DNA of 40,688 nt from Bacteroides timonensis (GTDB lineage: Bacteria; Bacteroidota; Bacteroidia; Bacteroidales; Bacteroidaceae). Both the position numbers and the translations under genes were made by a program. The stretch is from the NCBI RefSeq assembly GCF_000513195.1, contig NZ_CBVI010000075.1:1-40688 (forward strand), given 5' to 3'. Under the pieces are notes generated by a model that ran no database searches, was not told where the DNA came from, and saw only the letters and a list, made by a program, of their open reading frames with translations. Of the stretch, positions 1 to 6,997 are shown piece by piece. Position 1 is the stretch's first letter. Each line of letters opens with the position of its first letter.

Positions 1-33
1 GGCTCTAAATCTATAAAATAAGATTTTATTTTC

Positions 34-63
34 TTGATGATTGAATAATTAATGGTATCTTTG
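34..63 (+). promoter_or_regulatory. Bacteroidales promoter of the toxin-antitoxin pair
   Basis: A TTG at 34-36 (-33 element) lies 19 bp before TATCTTTG at 56-63, which matches the Bacteroidales -7 consensus TAnnTTTG exactly. The antitoxin ATG follows at 85, giving a leader of about 15 nt. The box overlaps the extended reading frame that would begin at 52, which supports the later start. Confidence 0.65.
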
Positions 64-84
64 TGTTTGAAAGGAGAAAACTAT

Positions 85-342
85 ATGGATACTTCTATAA
101 ATCTACCGGATAATTATTGGGATAAACTGTTATCACTGAGCGATGATATGAAATTACGCATCATAAATAAACTGTCAGAAAGCTTGCTGAATAGTGGGAA
201 TAAACGGCATGTGCATGCGCGAAAAGAGAAAACGGTGAAAGATGAAACAATGTTGCCTAAGGATATTCAAGAGCTGATAGGCATTGCCTCAGGTGTAGAT
301 GATGCCGAAGATGAGCGTCTTAATTATCTGTTAAACAAATGA
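85..342 (+). CDS. Antitoxin-like small protein upstream of a PIN toxin
   Basis: This gene encodes 85 residues. The ATG at 85 is chosen because AAGGAG sits at a good distance upstream and the promoter box ends at 63; an ATG at 52 in the same frame lies on the promoter. The N-terminal half (MDTSINLPDNYWDKLLSLSD) resembles the helical dimerisation region of small antitoxins found next to PIN toxins in Bacteroidales, and the C-terminal half is charged and probably disordered, as expected of a toxin-binding tail. Its stop overlaps the ATG of the toxin reading frame at 342 (ATGATG), the tight coupling typical of type II toxin-antitoxin pairs. The function is inferred mainly from this context. Because the toxin is broken, the antitoxin may be an orphan. 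Confidence 0.6.
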   Translation: MDTSINLPDNYWDKLLSLSDDMKLRIINKLSESLLNSGNKRHVHARKEKTVKDETMLPKDIQELIGIASGVDDAEDERLNYLLNK

Positions 343-748
343 TGAAAGCTTTTATTGATACAAATGTCTTGATTGATTTGTTATCGGAAAGAGAGGGTTA
401 TCAAGATGCTGCAGCAATTTTATTTTGCCAAAAAAACGAAAATGTTCTTTATATCTATCGTCGTTGACAATGGCGAATATTGCATATATTCTTCGAAAGA
501 AGTTCAAGGGAGTAGAATTATATAATGCTTTAAACAGATTAAAGGTGTTTTTTTGTGTTGTAGACTTAACTGCATCTAATGTTGAAGATGCATTGGCGTT
601 ACAAGCGAGTGATTTTGAAGATGCATTACAATATTTTTCCGCTTGCAAAGTGAAAGCAGATGTTATTGTGACGAGAAATGAGAAGGATTTCTATTTTTCT
701 ACAGTAAGAGTTGTGTCACCAAAATGTTTTTTAGAAGATTTTATTTAG
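342..748 (+). pseudogene. PIN-domain ribonuclease toxin, frameshifted
   Basis: From the ATG at 342 the frame reads MKAFIDTNVLIDLLSE, the classic PIN start with the first metal-binding Asp, but it hits TGA at 465-467 after 41 codons. The rest of the domain is in another frame (425-748): SSLTMANIAYILRK, then DFEDALQ, and near the end KADVIVTRNEKDF, the usual second and third acidic clusters. The break falls at about 450-460 in a tatctatcg stretch; restoring one 4-bp unit (ctat) would give a continuous LYIYLSSLT. The simplest reading is a slippage deletion that inactivated a VapC-like toxin. A sequencing error is possible but cannot be excluded here. The intact form would cleave RNA and be neutralised by the upstream antitoxin. 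Confidence 0.75.
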
Positions 749-936
749 CTATATCATCCGCATGGGTAGTTTACTATCACTGCTGATTTATAGCAACTTA
801 TAATTTTTTCTCAGAAAAACTGCTCTCACCGCCCTTTTTTCTTCTTTTATTAGGGATTTAATCCTCACCTTTGCATTATCGTTGATCAGCGAAGTGAATT
901 AAAACGGAATTTAAATCTCTAAATGAAAAAAGTAGA

Positions 937-1446
937 ATGAGTGTAATTTTTAGAACGGTGGAGAGACCGTCTGACCCTCGGGTGGAGAATTCTCCCAAAA
1001 AGTATTTCCCGCAATTAGTGACTTTAGGGCAAAGTGTAGATTTGGCATTTGTTGCCCAGAAAATGCAGGATCGTTCATCGTTGTCTATCGGTGATATCAG
1101 AAGTGTAGTACAGAACTTTGTGGAGAAGTTGAAAGAACAGTTGTTGGAAGGTAAGACGGTGAATATTGCCGGGTTGGGCGTATTTATGCTGGCTGCCAAG
1201 TCGAAAGGAGCGGATAAGGCGGAGGATATTACAGCCAAGAGCGTGGATAGTGTCCGTATCTGCTTTCAAGCCAATAAGGAGTTGAAGATAACCAAGACTG
1301 CTACCCGTGCCGGTGAAAAGTTGGATCTGGTCAGCTTGGACGATTATCTGAAAGGGTTATCGAATGTTCCTACGGGAGGTGGTTCGGATAGTGGTTCGGG
1401 AGACAACCCGGGCGGCGGAGGATTGGATGAAAATCCTCTCGGTTAA
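937..1446 (+). CDS. HU-family DNA-binding protein (Bacteroidales long form)
   Basis: The product has 169 residues. The middle (about 25-115) fits the HU/IHF fold of the Bacteroidetes 'HU-like' type: a helical part with SIGDIRSVVQNFVEKLKEQL followed by a beta part with GKTVNIAGLGVFMLAAKS. The N-terminus SVIFRTVERPSDPR is typical of this group, in which the first residues extend the fold. The last 30 residues are a Gly/Ser/Asp-rich tail (VPTGGGSDSGSGDNPGGGG) that is probably disordered. It is longer than classical HU (about 90 residues). It forms a unit with the smalltalk gene 34 bp downstream, ending in the terminator at 1595. Such pairs are common in Bacteroides, often followed by an amidase gene that is absent here. 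A weak -7-like box (CACCTTTG, 866-873) lies upstream. Confidence 0.8.
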   Translation: MSVIFRTVERPSDPRVENSPKKYFPQLVTLGQSVDLAFVAQKMQDRSSLSIGDIRSVVQNFVEKLKEQLLEGKTVNIAGLGVFMLAAKSKGADKAEDITAKSVDSVRICFQANKELKITKTATRAGEKLDLVSLDDYLKGLSNVPTGGGSDSGSGDNPGGGGLDENPLG

Positions 1447-1480
1447 CGAAAACTAATAATTAAAGCTAAAGAAGATTTCT

Positions 1481-1579
1481 ATGAAGAAAACGAGTTGGAA
1501 TGTGATATTAAAAGTGATTATTGCCGTAGCCACTGCCATTGCAGGTGTAATCGGAGTACAGGCAATGACGCAAGGATAA
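1481..1579 (+). CDS. Smalltalk micro-protein (32 residues)
   Basis: A 32-codon gene reads MKKTSWNVILKVIIAVATAI, continues AGVIGVQAMTQG and stops at 1577-1579. It has a short basic N-terminus followed by one hydrophobic helix of about 18 residues, so a membrane location is likely. This matches the Bacteroidetes 'smalltalk' family of about 30-residue peptides encoded just after HU-like genes. No biochemical role is established. The gene lies 34 bp after the HU-like stop and 15 bp before a strong terminator, so the two are co-transcribed. Confidence 0.8.
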   Translation: MKKTSWNVILKVIIAVATAIAGVIGVQAMTQG

Positions 1580-1594
1580 GAACTGTTTGAAATA

Positions 1595-1636
1595 AGCCGG
1601 AAGTGCATTTGATTTGCACTCCCGGCTATTTTTTTT
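1595..1636 (+). terminator. Intrinsic terminator of the HU-smalltalk unit
   Basis: AGCCGG-a-AGTGCA at 1595-1607 pairs with TGCACT-c-CCGGCT at 1615-1627, followed by a and a run of eight T. This is a strong rho-independent terminator. Confidence 0.9.
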
Positions 1637-1650
1637 AGTAGACTGGAAAG

Positions 1651-2190
1651 TTACTTTTCAATCCATTTCACTATTTCCTCCGATAACGGATTGGTACTTG
1701 AACCATAGGAAGCTACCCATTTCCCGTTTTCATCAATCAGGAATTTATGGAAATTCCAACCGACTTTTGCGTCTTGCACACCGTTCTCGCTCTTCTGGGT
1801 TAACCATTTATACAAAGGAGCAATGTCTTTTCCCTTTACAGAGATTTTAGCCATCATAGGAAAGGTTACTCCATAATTCAATGTACAAAATTCTTTGATT
1901 TCCTCATTAGTGCCCGGCTCCTGACTCAGGAAATTATTAGCAGGAAAGCCGATTATTACAAAATTATCCTTTCCATACTTCTCATATAACTCTTCGAGCT
2001 TAGCGTATTGCGGAGTAAATCCACATTTGGAAGCGACATTAACTACCAGCACTTTTTTGCCTTTAAAGGTGGAAAGTGATATATCTTCTCCATCAATGGT
2101 CTTGACTGTAAAGTCGTAGAAACTCTTTTGCTGTGCCTGAGCAGCTATTGCCATCATTGCCATAAAAATACTTATAATAATTGTTTTCAT
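1651..2190 (-). CDS. Periplasmic glutathione peroxidase-like thiol peroxidase
   Basis: The product has 179 residues counted from the Met at 2190; an in-frame Met 14 codons upstream would bury the signal peptide. Residues 1-19 (MKTIIISIFMAMMAIAAQA) form a Sec signal peptide, so it acts in the periplasm or is membrane-anchored there. The family catalytic set is visible: Cys56 in NVASKCGFTPQY, Gln90 in GFPANNFLSQEPG, and Trp145-Asn146 in VGWNFHKFLID. The peroxidatic residue is Cys, not Sec, as in most bacterial members, which usually use thioredoxin rather than glutathione. It reduces hydrogen or lipid peroxides. It is convergent with the HU-smalltalk unit and divergent from the MFS gene. Confidence 0.9.
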   Translation of the reverse strand: MKTIIISIFMAMMAIAAQAQQKSFYDFTVKTIDGEDISLSTFKGKKVLVVNVASKCGFTPQYAKLEELYEKYGKDNFVIIGFPANNFLSQEPGTNEEIKEFCTLNYGVTFPMMAKISVKGKDIAPLYKWLTQKSENGVQDAKVGWNFHKFLIDENGKWVASYGSSTNPLSEEIVKWIEK

Positions 2191-2261
2191 CTTTATATTC
2201 TGTTTATCTATAAAAACAAAATGGAGACTCAAATAGTTTATTATTGAAATAAAAAAAACAC

Positions 2262-2269
2262 TACCTTTG
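2262..2269 (+). promoter_or_regulatory. -7 box of the MFS transporter gene
   Basis: TACCTTTG matches TAnnTTTG exactly and lies 41 bp before the ATG at 2311. The -33 element is weak (TTTA at 2237-2240 or TTATTG at 2241-2246). Confidence 0.6.
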
Positions 2270-2310
2270 CGCCCTGGTAAAAGATTAGTTTTTTGTAGGT
2301 AAAAATAGGC

Positions 2311-3453
2311 ATGAAGAAGAGTCTTATCGCATTAGCATTCGGTACCTTGGGATTAGGAATTGCCGAATTTGTCATGATGGGTATCTTGCCCGATGTGGCT
2401 AAAGATTTAGGTATCAGCATCCCTGTTGCGGGACATTTTATTTCCGCATACGCTTTGGGAGTTTGTGTAGGTGCACCTGTATTGATCTTAGCCCGTAAGC
2501 ATCCATTAAAACATATCTTATTGGCATTGGTTACCTTGATAATGGTAGGAAATACCTGTGCGGCACTGGCACCTAACTACTGGGTGTTATTGCTGGCACG
2601 CTTTATTTCCGGACTTCCTCATGGTGCATATTTCGGAGTAGCCTCTATTGTGGCGGAAAAGTTGGCTGATAAAGGAAAAGGTTCCGAGGCTGTATCAATA
2701 ATGATAGCTGGGATGACCATAGCCAATCTGTTTGGAGTTCCACTGGGTACTTCTTTGAGCAATTCCATTTCCTGGCGTGTCACTTTCTTATTGGTGGGTT
2801 GCTGGGGCGTGATTATACTTTATTATATCTGGCGTTGGGTGCCTCATGTGGAAGGATTGAAAGATACTGGATTTAAAGGGCAATTCCGATTCCTGAAAAC
2901 ACCGGCTCCCTGGCTGATTTTGGGTGCAACGGCTTTAGGAAACGGAGGTGTTTTCTGCTGGTATAGTTATATCAATCCGTTGCTGACGGAGGTATCCGGA
3001 TTTGCTGCGGAAAGCATTACCGGACTGATGGTATTGGCGGGCTTTGGTATGGTGGTAGGTAATCTGGTTAGCGGACGGCTTTCCGACCGTTATACTCCCG
3101 GGAAAGTGGGGACTACTGTGCAGGCTATGATCTGTATTGTATTGCTGTTGATATTCTTCTTGTCTCCTTACCCGTGGTTATCTGCATTACTGATGTGTCT
3201 TTGTACGGCTGGTCTGTTTGCGGTTTCCAGTCCGGAACAGGTGCTAATAATCCGTGTGGCAAAAGGGGGAGAGATGTTGGGGGCAGCCTGTGTACAGGTG
3301 GCATTCAATCTCGGAAATGCTATTGGAGCCTATGTGGGAGGATTAGCTATTAGTGGTGGATACCGTTATCCGGCACTGGCTGGAGTGCCTTTTGCTATGG
3401 TAGGTTTTATCCTGTTTCTGACCTTCTACAAGAAATATCAGGCGAAATATTAA
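2311..3453 (+). CDS. Major facilitator superfamily efflux transporter (AraJ-like)
   Basis: This 380-residue inner-membrane protein has about 12 hydrophobic segments. The first helix (LGTLGLGIAEFVMMGILPD in approximate form) and the LLARFISGLPHGAYFGVAS segment are typical of the AraJ/sugar-efflux branch of drug:H+ antiporters. The family exports sugars, purine-like compounds or drugs by proton antiport; the substrate here cannot be read from sequence. Length is normal for the family (380-400). The central cytoplasmic loop is basic (near GLKDTGFKGQFRF). It is transcribed divergently from the peroxidase gene from its own promoter at 2262 and has no obvious co-transcribed partner. Confidence 0.85.
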   Translation: MKKSLIALAFGTLGLGIAEFVMMGILPDVAKDLGISIPVAGHFISAYALGVCVGAPVLILARKHPLKHILLALVTLIMVGNTCAALAPNYWVLLLARFISGLPHGAYFGVASIVAEKLADKGKGSEAVSIMIAGMTIANLFGVPLGTSLSNSISWRVTFLLVGCWGVIILYYIWRWVPHVEGLKDTGFKGQFRFLKTPAPWLILGATALGNGGVFCWYSYINPLLTEVSGFAAESITGLMVLAGFGMVVGNLVSGRLSDRYTPGKVGTTVQAMICIVLLLIFFLSPYPWLSALLMCLCTAGLFAVSSPEQVLIIRVAKGGEMLGAACVQVAFNLGNAIGAYVGGLAISGGYRYPALAGVPFAMVGFILFLTFYKKYQAKY

Positions 3454-3473
3454 AACATTTCAATATCTTTTCG

Positions 3474-3481
3474 TATTTTTG
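3474..3481 (+). promoter_or_regulatory. -7 box upstream of the lipoprotein pair
   Basis: TATTTTTG fits TAnnTTTG and lies 30 bp before the ATG at 3512. No convincing -33 element is seen. Confidence 0.45.
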
Positions 3482-3511
3482 TCCGCAAGTATTAACTAAA
3501 CGAAACGAATT

Positions 3512-3928
3512 ATGAAAACTTTGAATGTTGGAAAAATATTACTGCTATGTGCTTTTGTAATAGGATTGGCGTCTTGTGGAGATGATGTATATTATACAAT
3601 GGAGAATGATGATAAGAAGCTATGCGACAGGACTTGGATAGATGAATATGAAACAGAGGAGGGCTTACCCTGTACTTATCAGCTTCGATTCTACAAGGAT
3701 AATCAAGGGCAGGAAGTTACAACAACGTACGATGCCGGTGGAAAGGTAATAATTGACAGAGGATTTACTTGGCGCTGGACCGATGGAAGTAAGGAAGCCT
3801 TGAGGCTGACTTTTAATGATGGGAAAGTTAAGTACTTTGAAAATGTATGGGTACGTGATCATTACCTCAGTGGTAAAATGGATGGAAAGATTGTAATGAT
3901 GACGGATGCCAGCTATACGCAGAATTAA
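3512..3928 (+). CDS. Small lipoprotein of unknown function (first of a pair)
   Basis: The product has 138 residues. Residues 1-22 form a lipoprotein signal (ILLLCAFVIGLASC) with the lipobox Cys at 22, followed by GDD. The mature part is a compact beta-rich domain with repeated aromatic and charged strands (TYQLRFYKDNQGQEV, FTWRWTDGSKEALRLTF). Length, layout and the FxWxWxDG core match the next gene (FQWMWEDGYSNNLVLDY), so the two are diverged tandem paralogues. Both resemble small lipocalin-like 'recombinant' lipoproteins common in Bacteroides, but I do not recognise a named family. The product is probably anchored in the outer membrane. The two genes are 16 bp apart and share the terminator at 4374. 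Confidence 0.75.
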   Translation: MKTLNVGKILLLCAFVIGLASCGDDVYYTMENDDKKLCDRTWIDEYETEEGLPCTYQLRFYKDNQGQEVTTTYDAGGKVIIDRGFTWRWTDGSKEALRLTFNDGKVKYFENVWVRDHYLSGKMDGKIVMMTDASYTQN

Positions 3929-3944
3929 TTAATAACTGAATAAA

Positions 3945-4352
3945 ATGAAAAAATATCTATATATTATATTTGCATGGGCACTGACTATGAGCCTGACATC
4001 TTGTGAGGATGATGATCAGTATAGTATAGAATCAGTAATCATAGGACGTGCATGGACAGGAGATGTCGGCATGAATGCAGAAAACGGGGAGCCGATTTTT
4101 AGCACATTTACTTTTGGAGGTGATGGATTTGGTGAAGAATATCAGTATTACTTATATGATGGAAAACTGTATGATCATTTCCGTTTTCAATGGATGTGGG
4201 AAGATGGATATAGTAATAATCTTGTATTAGATTATGGTAGGGCAGGTATTTCATATATGGATGATGTTTTTGTAACCGGAAACAGATTTAGGGGTACATT
4301 CCATTTGTCGGCTGATAGTCCGGGATTTGATTTTGTACTTGAGATGGAGTAA
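3945..4352 (+). CDS. Small surface lipoprotein of unknown function (second of a pair)
   Basis: The product has 135 residues. Its lipoprotein signal ends with the lipobox LTSC (Cys20), followed by EDDD. An acidic run directly after the Cys is the Bacteroidetes lipoprotein export signal, so surface exposure is likely. The mature domain parallels the upstream protein: a WTGDVG start, an FSTFTFGGDGFGEEYQYY strand pair, then FRFQWMWEDG and LVLDYG. It lies 16 bp after the first lipoprotein gene and is followed by a strong hairpin terminator. No enzyme motif is visible; a binding or cell-surface structural role is possible. Confidence 0.75.
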   Translation: MKKYLYIIFAWALTMSLTSCEDDDQYSIESVIIGRAWTGDVGMNAENGEPIFSTFTFGGDGFGEEYQYYLYDGKLYDHFRFQWMWEDGYSNNLVLDYGRAGISYMDDVFVTGNRFRGTFHLSADSPGFDFVLEME

Positions 4353-4373
4353 TTGCCAAAGTATATAAATAAA

Positions 4374-4405
4374 ACAGGTCACTCTTTCGAAGTGACCTGT
4401 TTTTG
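4374..4405. terminator. Bidirectional intrinsic terminator
   Basis: A perfect 10-bp stem, ACAGGTCACT at 4374-4383 with AGTGACCTGT at 4391-4400, has a 7-nt loop. It is followed by TTTTTG on the plus strand and by TTTTATTT on the minus strand. It serves the lipoprotein pair (+) and the pseudouridine synthase gene (-). Confidence 0.9.
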
Positions 4406-4414
4406 TATTATTCA

Positions 4415-5326
4415 TTATTTCTTCAAAAATAACTTCTTGAATTCATTCGGATAAGGCGTTTCAAACTTCATCAACTCTCCCGTAACCGGATGGTAGAAAC
4501 AAAGCTTGAAGGCATGAAGCGCCAAGCGTCCAATGGGGTTTACGTCTTCTATTCCGTAGCGGCCATCACCAATAATAGGATGCCCTAAGTCCTGCATGTG
4601 CACACGAATCTGGTTCTTGCGACCGGTCTCAAGATCCAACTCTACAAGAGAATAACCGTTGGCACGCTTAATTGTGCGATAGTGTGTGATTGCTTTCTGC
4701 CCTCCGTCATCTGTTGGACTGGAATAAACATAAAGCGTACGATCAGTAAGCCAGGATATGACACAACCTGCATTCTTTTCCATTTCTCCTGTGACTACGG
4801 CTACATAGCGACGGTCGGTTACAATCTCATGCCAGTTGTCACGCAATGTGCGTTGCGTTTTTTCATCCTTTGCAAACATCATCAGTCCGGAAGTGTCACG
4901 ATCGAGGCGATGAACGATGTATACGCTGCTACCACGTCCATTAGAGCGTTGAACATATTCATTTAGAATATGGTATGCTGTACGTTCCTTCTGGCGTTCA
5001 CTGCTGACTGACAGCAGGCCTTGCATCTTTTCCACTACTATGATGTATGCATCCTCATATACAATCTTCAGCAGGTTGTTATGGAATTCTTTCTTGCCTT
5101 TATCACGACTGATTTGTACTTTCATACCCGGTTTTAACGGGAAATTATATTGAGTGGTTATCACACTGTCTACGAATACCACTCGCTTGCTGAGCAATGA
5201 TTTTAGTTTGGTACGGCTGGCATCCGGCATCTTGGCTGCCAGAAACTCCATAAGTTCCATCGGTTCGTTTACTGTGTAGTCCGTATATTGGGTGCGGGCT
5301 CGCGCTACTATTTTTCCTTTTGCCAC
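4415..5326 (-). CDS. RluA-family pseudouridine synthase
   Basis: The product has 303 residues. An N-terminal S4-like RNA-binding region (about 15-75, SRTKLKSLLSKRVVFVDS) precedes the RluA catalytic domain. The signature HRLDRDTSG at 139-147 holds the catalytic Asp142. Later motifs include GRKNQIRVHMQDLGHPIIGD and RLALHAFKL, both conserved in the family. It isomerises uridines in 23S rRNA or possibly tRNA; the exact site cannot be told from sequence. The gene lies 40 bp downstream of rlmD on the same strand, so the two rRNA-modification genes probably share a transcript ending at the 4374 hairpin. Confidence 0.88.
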   Translation of the reverse strand: MAKGKIVARARTQYTDYTVNEPMELMEFLAAKMPDASRTKLKSLLSKRVVFVDSVITTQYNFPLKPGMKVQISRDKGKKEFHNNLLKIVYEDAYIIVVEKMQGLLSVSSERQKERTAYHILNEYVQRSNGRGSSVYIVHRLDRDTSGLMMFAKDEKTQRTLRDNWHEIVTDRRYVAVVTGEMEKNAGCVISWLTDRTLYVYSSPTDDGGQKAITHYRTIKRANGYSLVELDLETGRKNQIRVHMQDLGHPIIGDGRYGIEDVNPIGRLALHAFKLCFYHPVTGELMKFETPYPNEFKKLFLKK

Positions 5327-5333
5327 GTTGATA

Positions 5334-5360
5334 GTGATTAATGGTTAGTGATTAGTGATA
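5334..5360. repeat. Short GTGATTA repeats between rlmD and the synthase gene
   Basis: Copies of a GTGATTA-like 7-mer are crowded into the 40-bp spacer (gtgattaatg, gtgattag, gtgata). This looks like small-scale slippage; no function is suggested. Confidence 0.35.
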
Positions 5361-5366
5361 AAATTC

Positions 5367-6797
5367 TCAGTCTTCATTTCTTAATTCCAGGAGCACTACG
5401 TTTTCTACGTGGTGGGTGTGGGGGAACATATCTACCGGTTGTATGGCTTTTACTTTATATTTTACGTCGAGCAGTTGCAGGTCGCGTGCCTGTGTGGCAG
5501 GATTGCAACTTACATATACGATACGTTTCGGTTCGGCAAACAGGATAACATCTACCACATCCTGATGCATTCCTGCACGCGGAGGATCGGTAATGATAAC
5601 ATCCGGGCGGCCATATTGATTGATAAAATCCTGAGTCAGCATGTCTTTCATATCACCGGCAAAGAATAATGTATTCTTAATCCCGTTGATTTCTGCATTT
5701 ACCTTTGCATCTTCGATAGCTTCGGGTACATATTCGATACCAATAACCTGGCGGGCTTGTTTGGAAACAAAGTTGGCAATGGTTCCTGTACCTGTATAAA
5801 GGTCGTAAACCAACTCCTTACCGGTCAGTCCGGCGAAATTGCGTGCTATCTTATAAAGATTGTATGCTTGTTCGGAGTTTGTCTGATAGAATGATTTAGG
5901 ACCTATTTTGAAGCGTAATCCTTCCATCTCTTCGAAGATGTGATCTTTCCCCTTGAAAGTGTACACATCCAGGTCGGTAATGGTATCATTACGCTTATTA
6001 TTAATAATGTATAGGAGAGAGGTAATTTCAGGGAATGTATCTGCTACATATTGCAGGAGTTGCTTGAATAATCTCAATTCTTCTCCCTCTTCTTCTATTT
6101 TAGCTATGAGGATAACCATTAATTCTCCGGTGGTAGATGTGCGGATGATCATGTTGCGCAACATGCCTTCCTGTGTGCGGAGGTTGATGAAGGAATAATT
6201 GTGTTCGTAAGCATAATCACGTACGGCATTGCGGATACGGTTGGATATGTCATCTTGCAACCAGCACTTCTCTATAGCCAGTACTTTATCGAAAGCGTTG
6301 GGGATATGGAAACCTACGGCATTCATCTGTTCGTATACCACATTCTGTTTTATTTCTTCTTCCGTCAACCAACGTTTGTTAGAAAAAGTGTACTCCAGTT
6401 TATTTCTGTAGAATTGTGTTTTCTCTGAACCGAGGATCGGAGAAATTTCTGGAAGTTCGATTTTACCGATGCGGGTAAGGTTGTCCGTTACTTGTTTTTG
6501 CTTGTACTTGATTTGCTCAGAATAGGGAAGAACTTGCCATTTGCAACCGCCACATACGCCATAATGTTGGCAAAATGGGACAGCTCTTTCACGAGAATAT
6601 TCGTGGAACTTCACTGCTACAGCTTCAGCATAATGATGCTTTTTTCTCTTAATTTGCAGGTCTACTACATCTCCGGGAACGACATAAGGTACGAAAATAA
6701 CCAAATCATTAACCTTTGCGATGGCTTTTCCTTCGGCAGCCACATCCGTTATTGTCACTTTCTCCAGTAGAGGAAGCTCTTTTCTATTTCTTGCCAC
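5367..6797 (-). CDS. rlmD: 23S rRNA (uracil-C5)-methyltransferase RlmD
   Basis: The 476-residue product has an N-terminal TRAM domain (about 8-65). A [4Fe-4S] cysteine set follows: Cys76, Cys82 and Cys85 in CQHYGVCGGCKWQ, and Cys178 in AIEKCW. The SAM-binding fold has YDLYTGTGTIANFV and the loop ITDPPRAGMH. The catalytic Cys431 lies in YVSCNPATQARDL, and the late Glu in HHVENVVLLE is also present. It uses S-adenosylmethionine to methylate a uridine of 23S rRNA (U1939 in E. coli numbering). Length is normal for the Bacteroidetes form. The annotated start has ATG with no better downstream option. Confidence 0.93.
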   Translation of the reverse strand: MARNRKELPLLEKVTITDVAAEGKAIAKVNDLVIFVPYVVPGDVVDLQIKRKKHHYAEAVAVKFHEYSRERAVPFCQHYGVCGGCKWQVLPYSEQIKYKQKQVTDNLTRIGKIELPEISPILGSEKTQFYRNKLEYTFSNKRWLTEEEIKQNVVYEQMNAVGFHIPNAFDKVLAIEKCWLQDDISNRIRNAVRDYAYEHNYSFINLRTQEGMLRNMIIRTSTTGELMVILIAKIEEEGEELRLFKQLLQYVADTFPEITSLLYIINNKRNDTITDLDVYTFKGKDHIFEEMEGLRFKIGPKSFYQTNSEQAYNLYKIARNFAGLTGKELVYDLYTGTGTIANFVSKQARQVIGIEYVPEAIEDAKVNAEINGIKNTLFFAGDMKDMLTQDFINQYGRPDVIITDPPRAGMHQDVVDVILFAEPKRIVYVSCNPATQARDLQLLDVKYKVKAIQPVDMFPHTHHVENVVLLELRNED

Positions 6798-6924
6798 TTT
6801 TACACCAGTCTAATAAATTATTCTGCAAAAATAGACATTTTTTCGGGAATTCTCTATATGAAGTGAAATATTAAAGATTGCAATGTCGAAATTGCATTTT
6901 GATAGAAAGTTTTTTCTCAAAAAG

Positions 6925-6955
6925 TTTTCTAGTATGCGAAATATACTTAGATTTG
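6925..6955 (+). promoter_or_regulatory. Promoter of ppdK
   Basis: TTTT at 6925-6928 (-33) lies 19 bp before TAGATTTG at 6948-6955, an exact match to TAnnTTTG. The ATG is at 6998, giving a leader of about 35 nt. The remaining upstream DNA (6798-6924) is AT-rich with nothing else evident. Confidence 0.7.
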
Positions 6956-6997
6956 CGAACAGAAAAAAATCACAATTGAGAAACTTAAATTTATATT

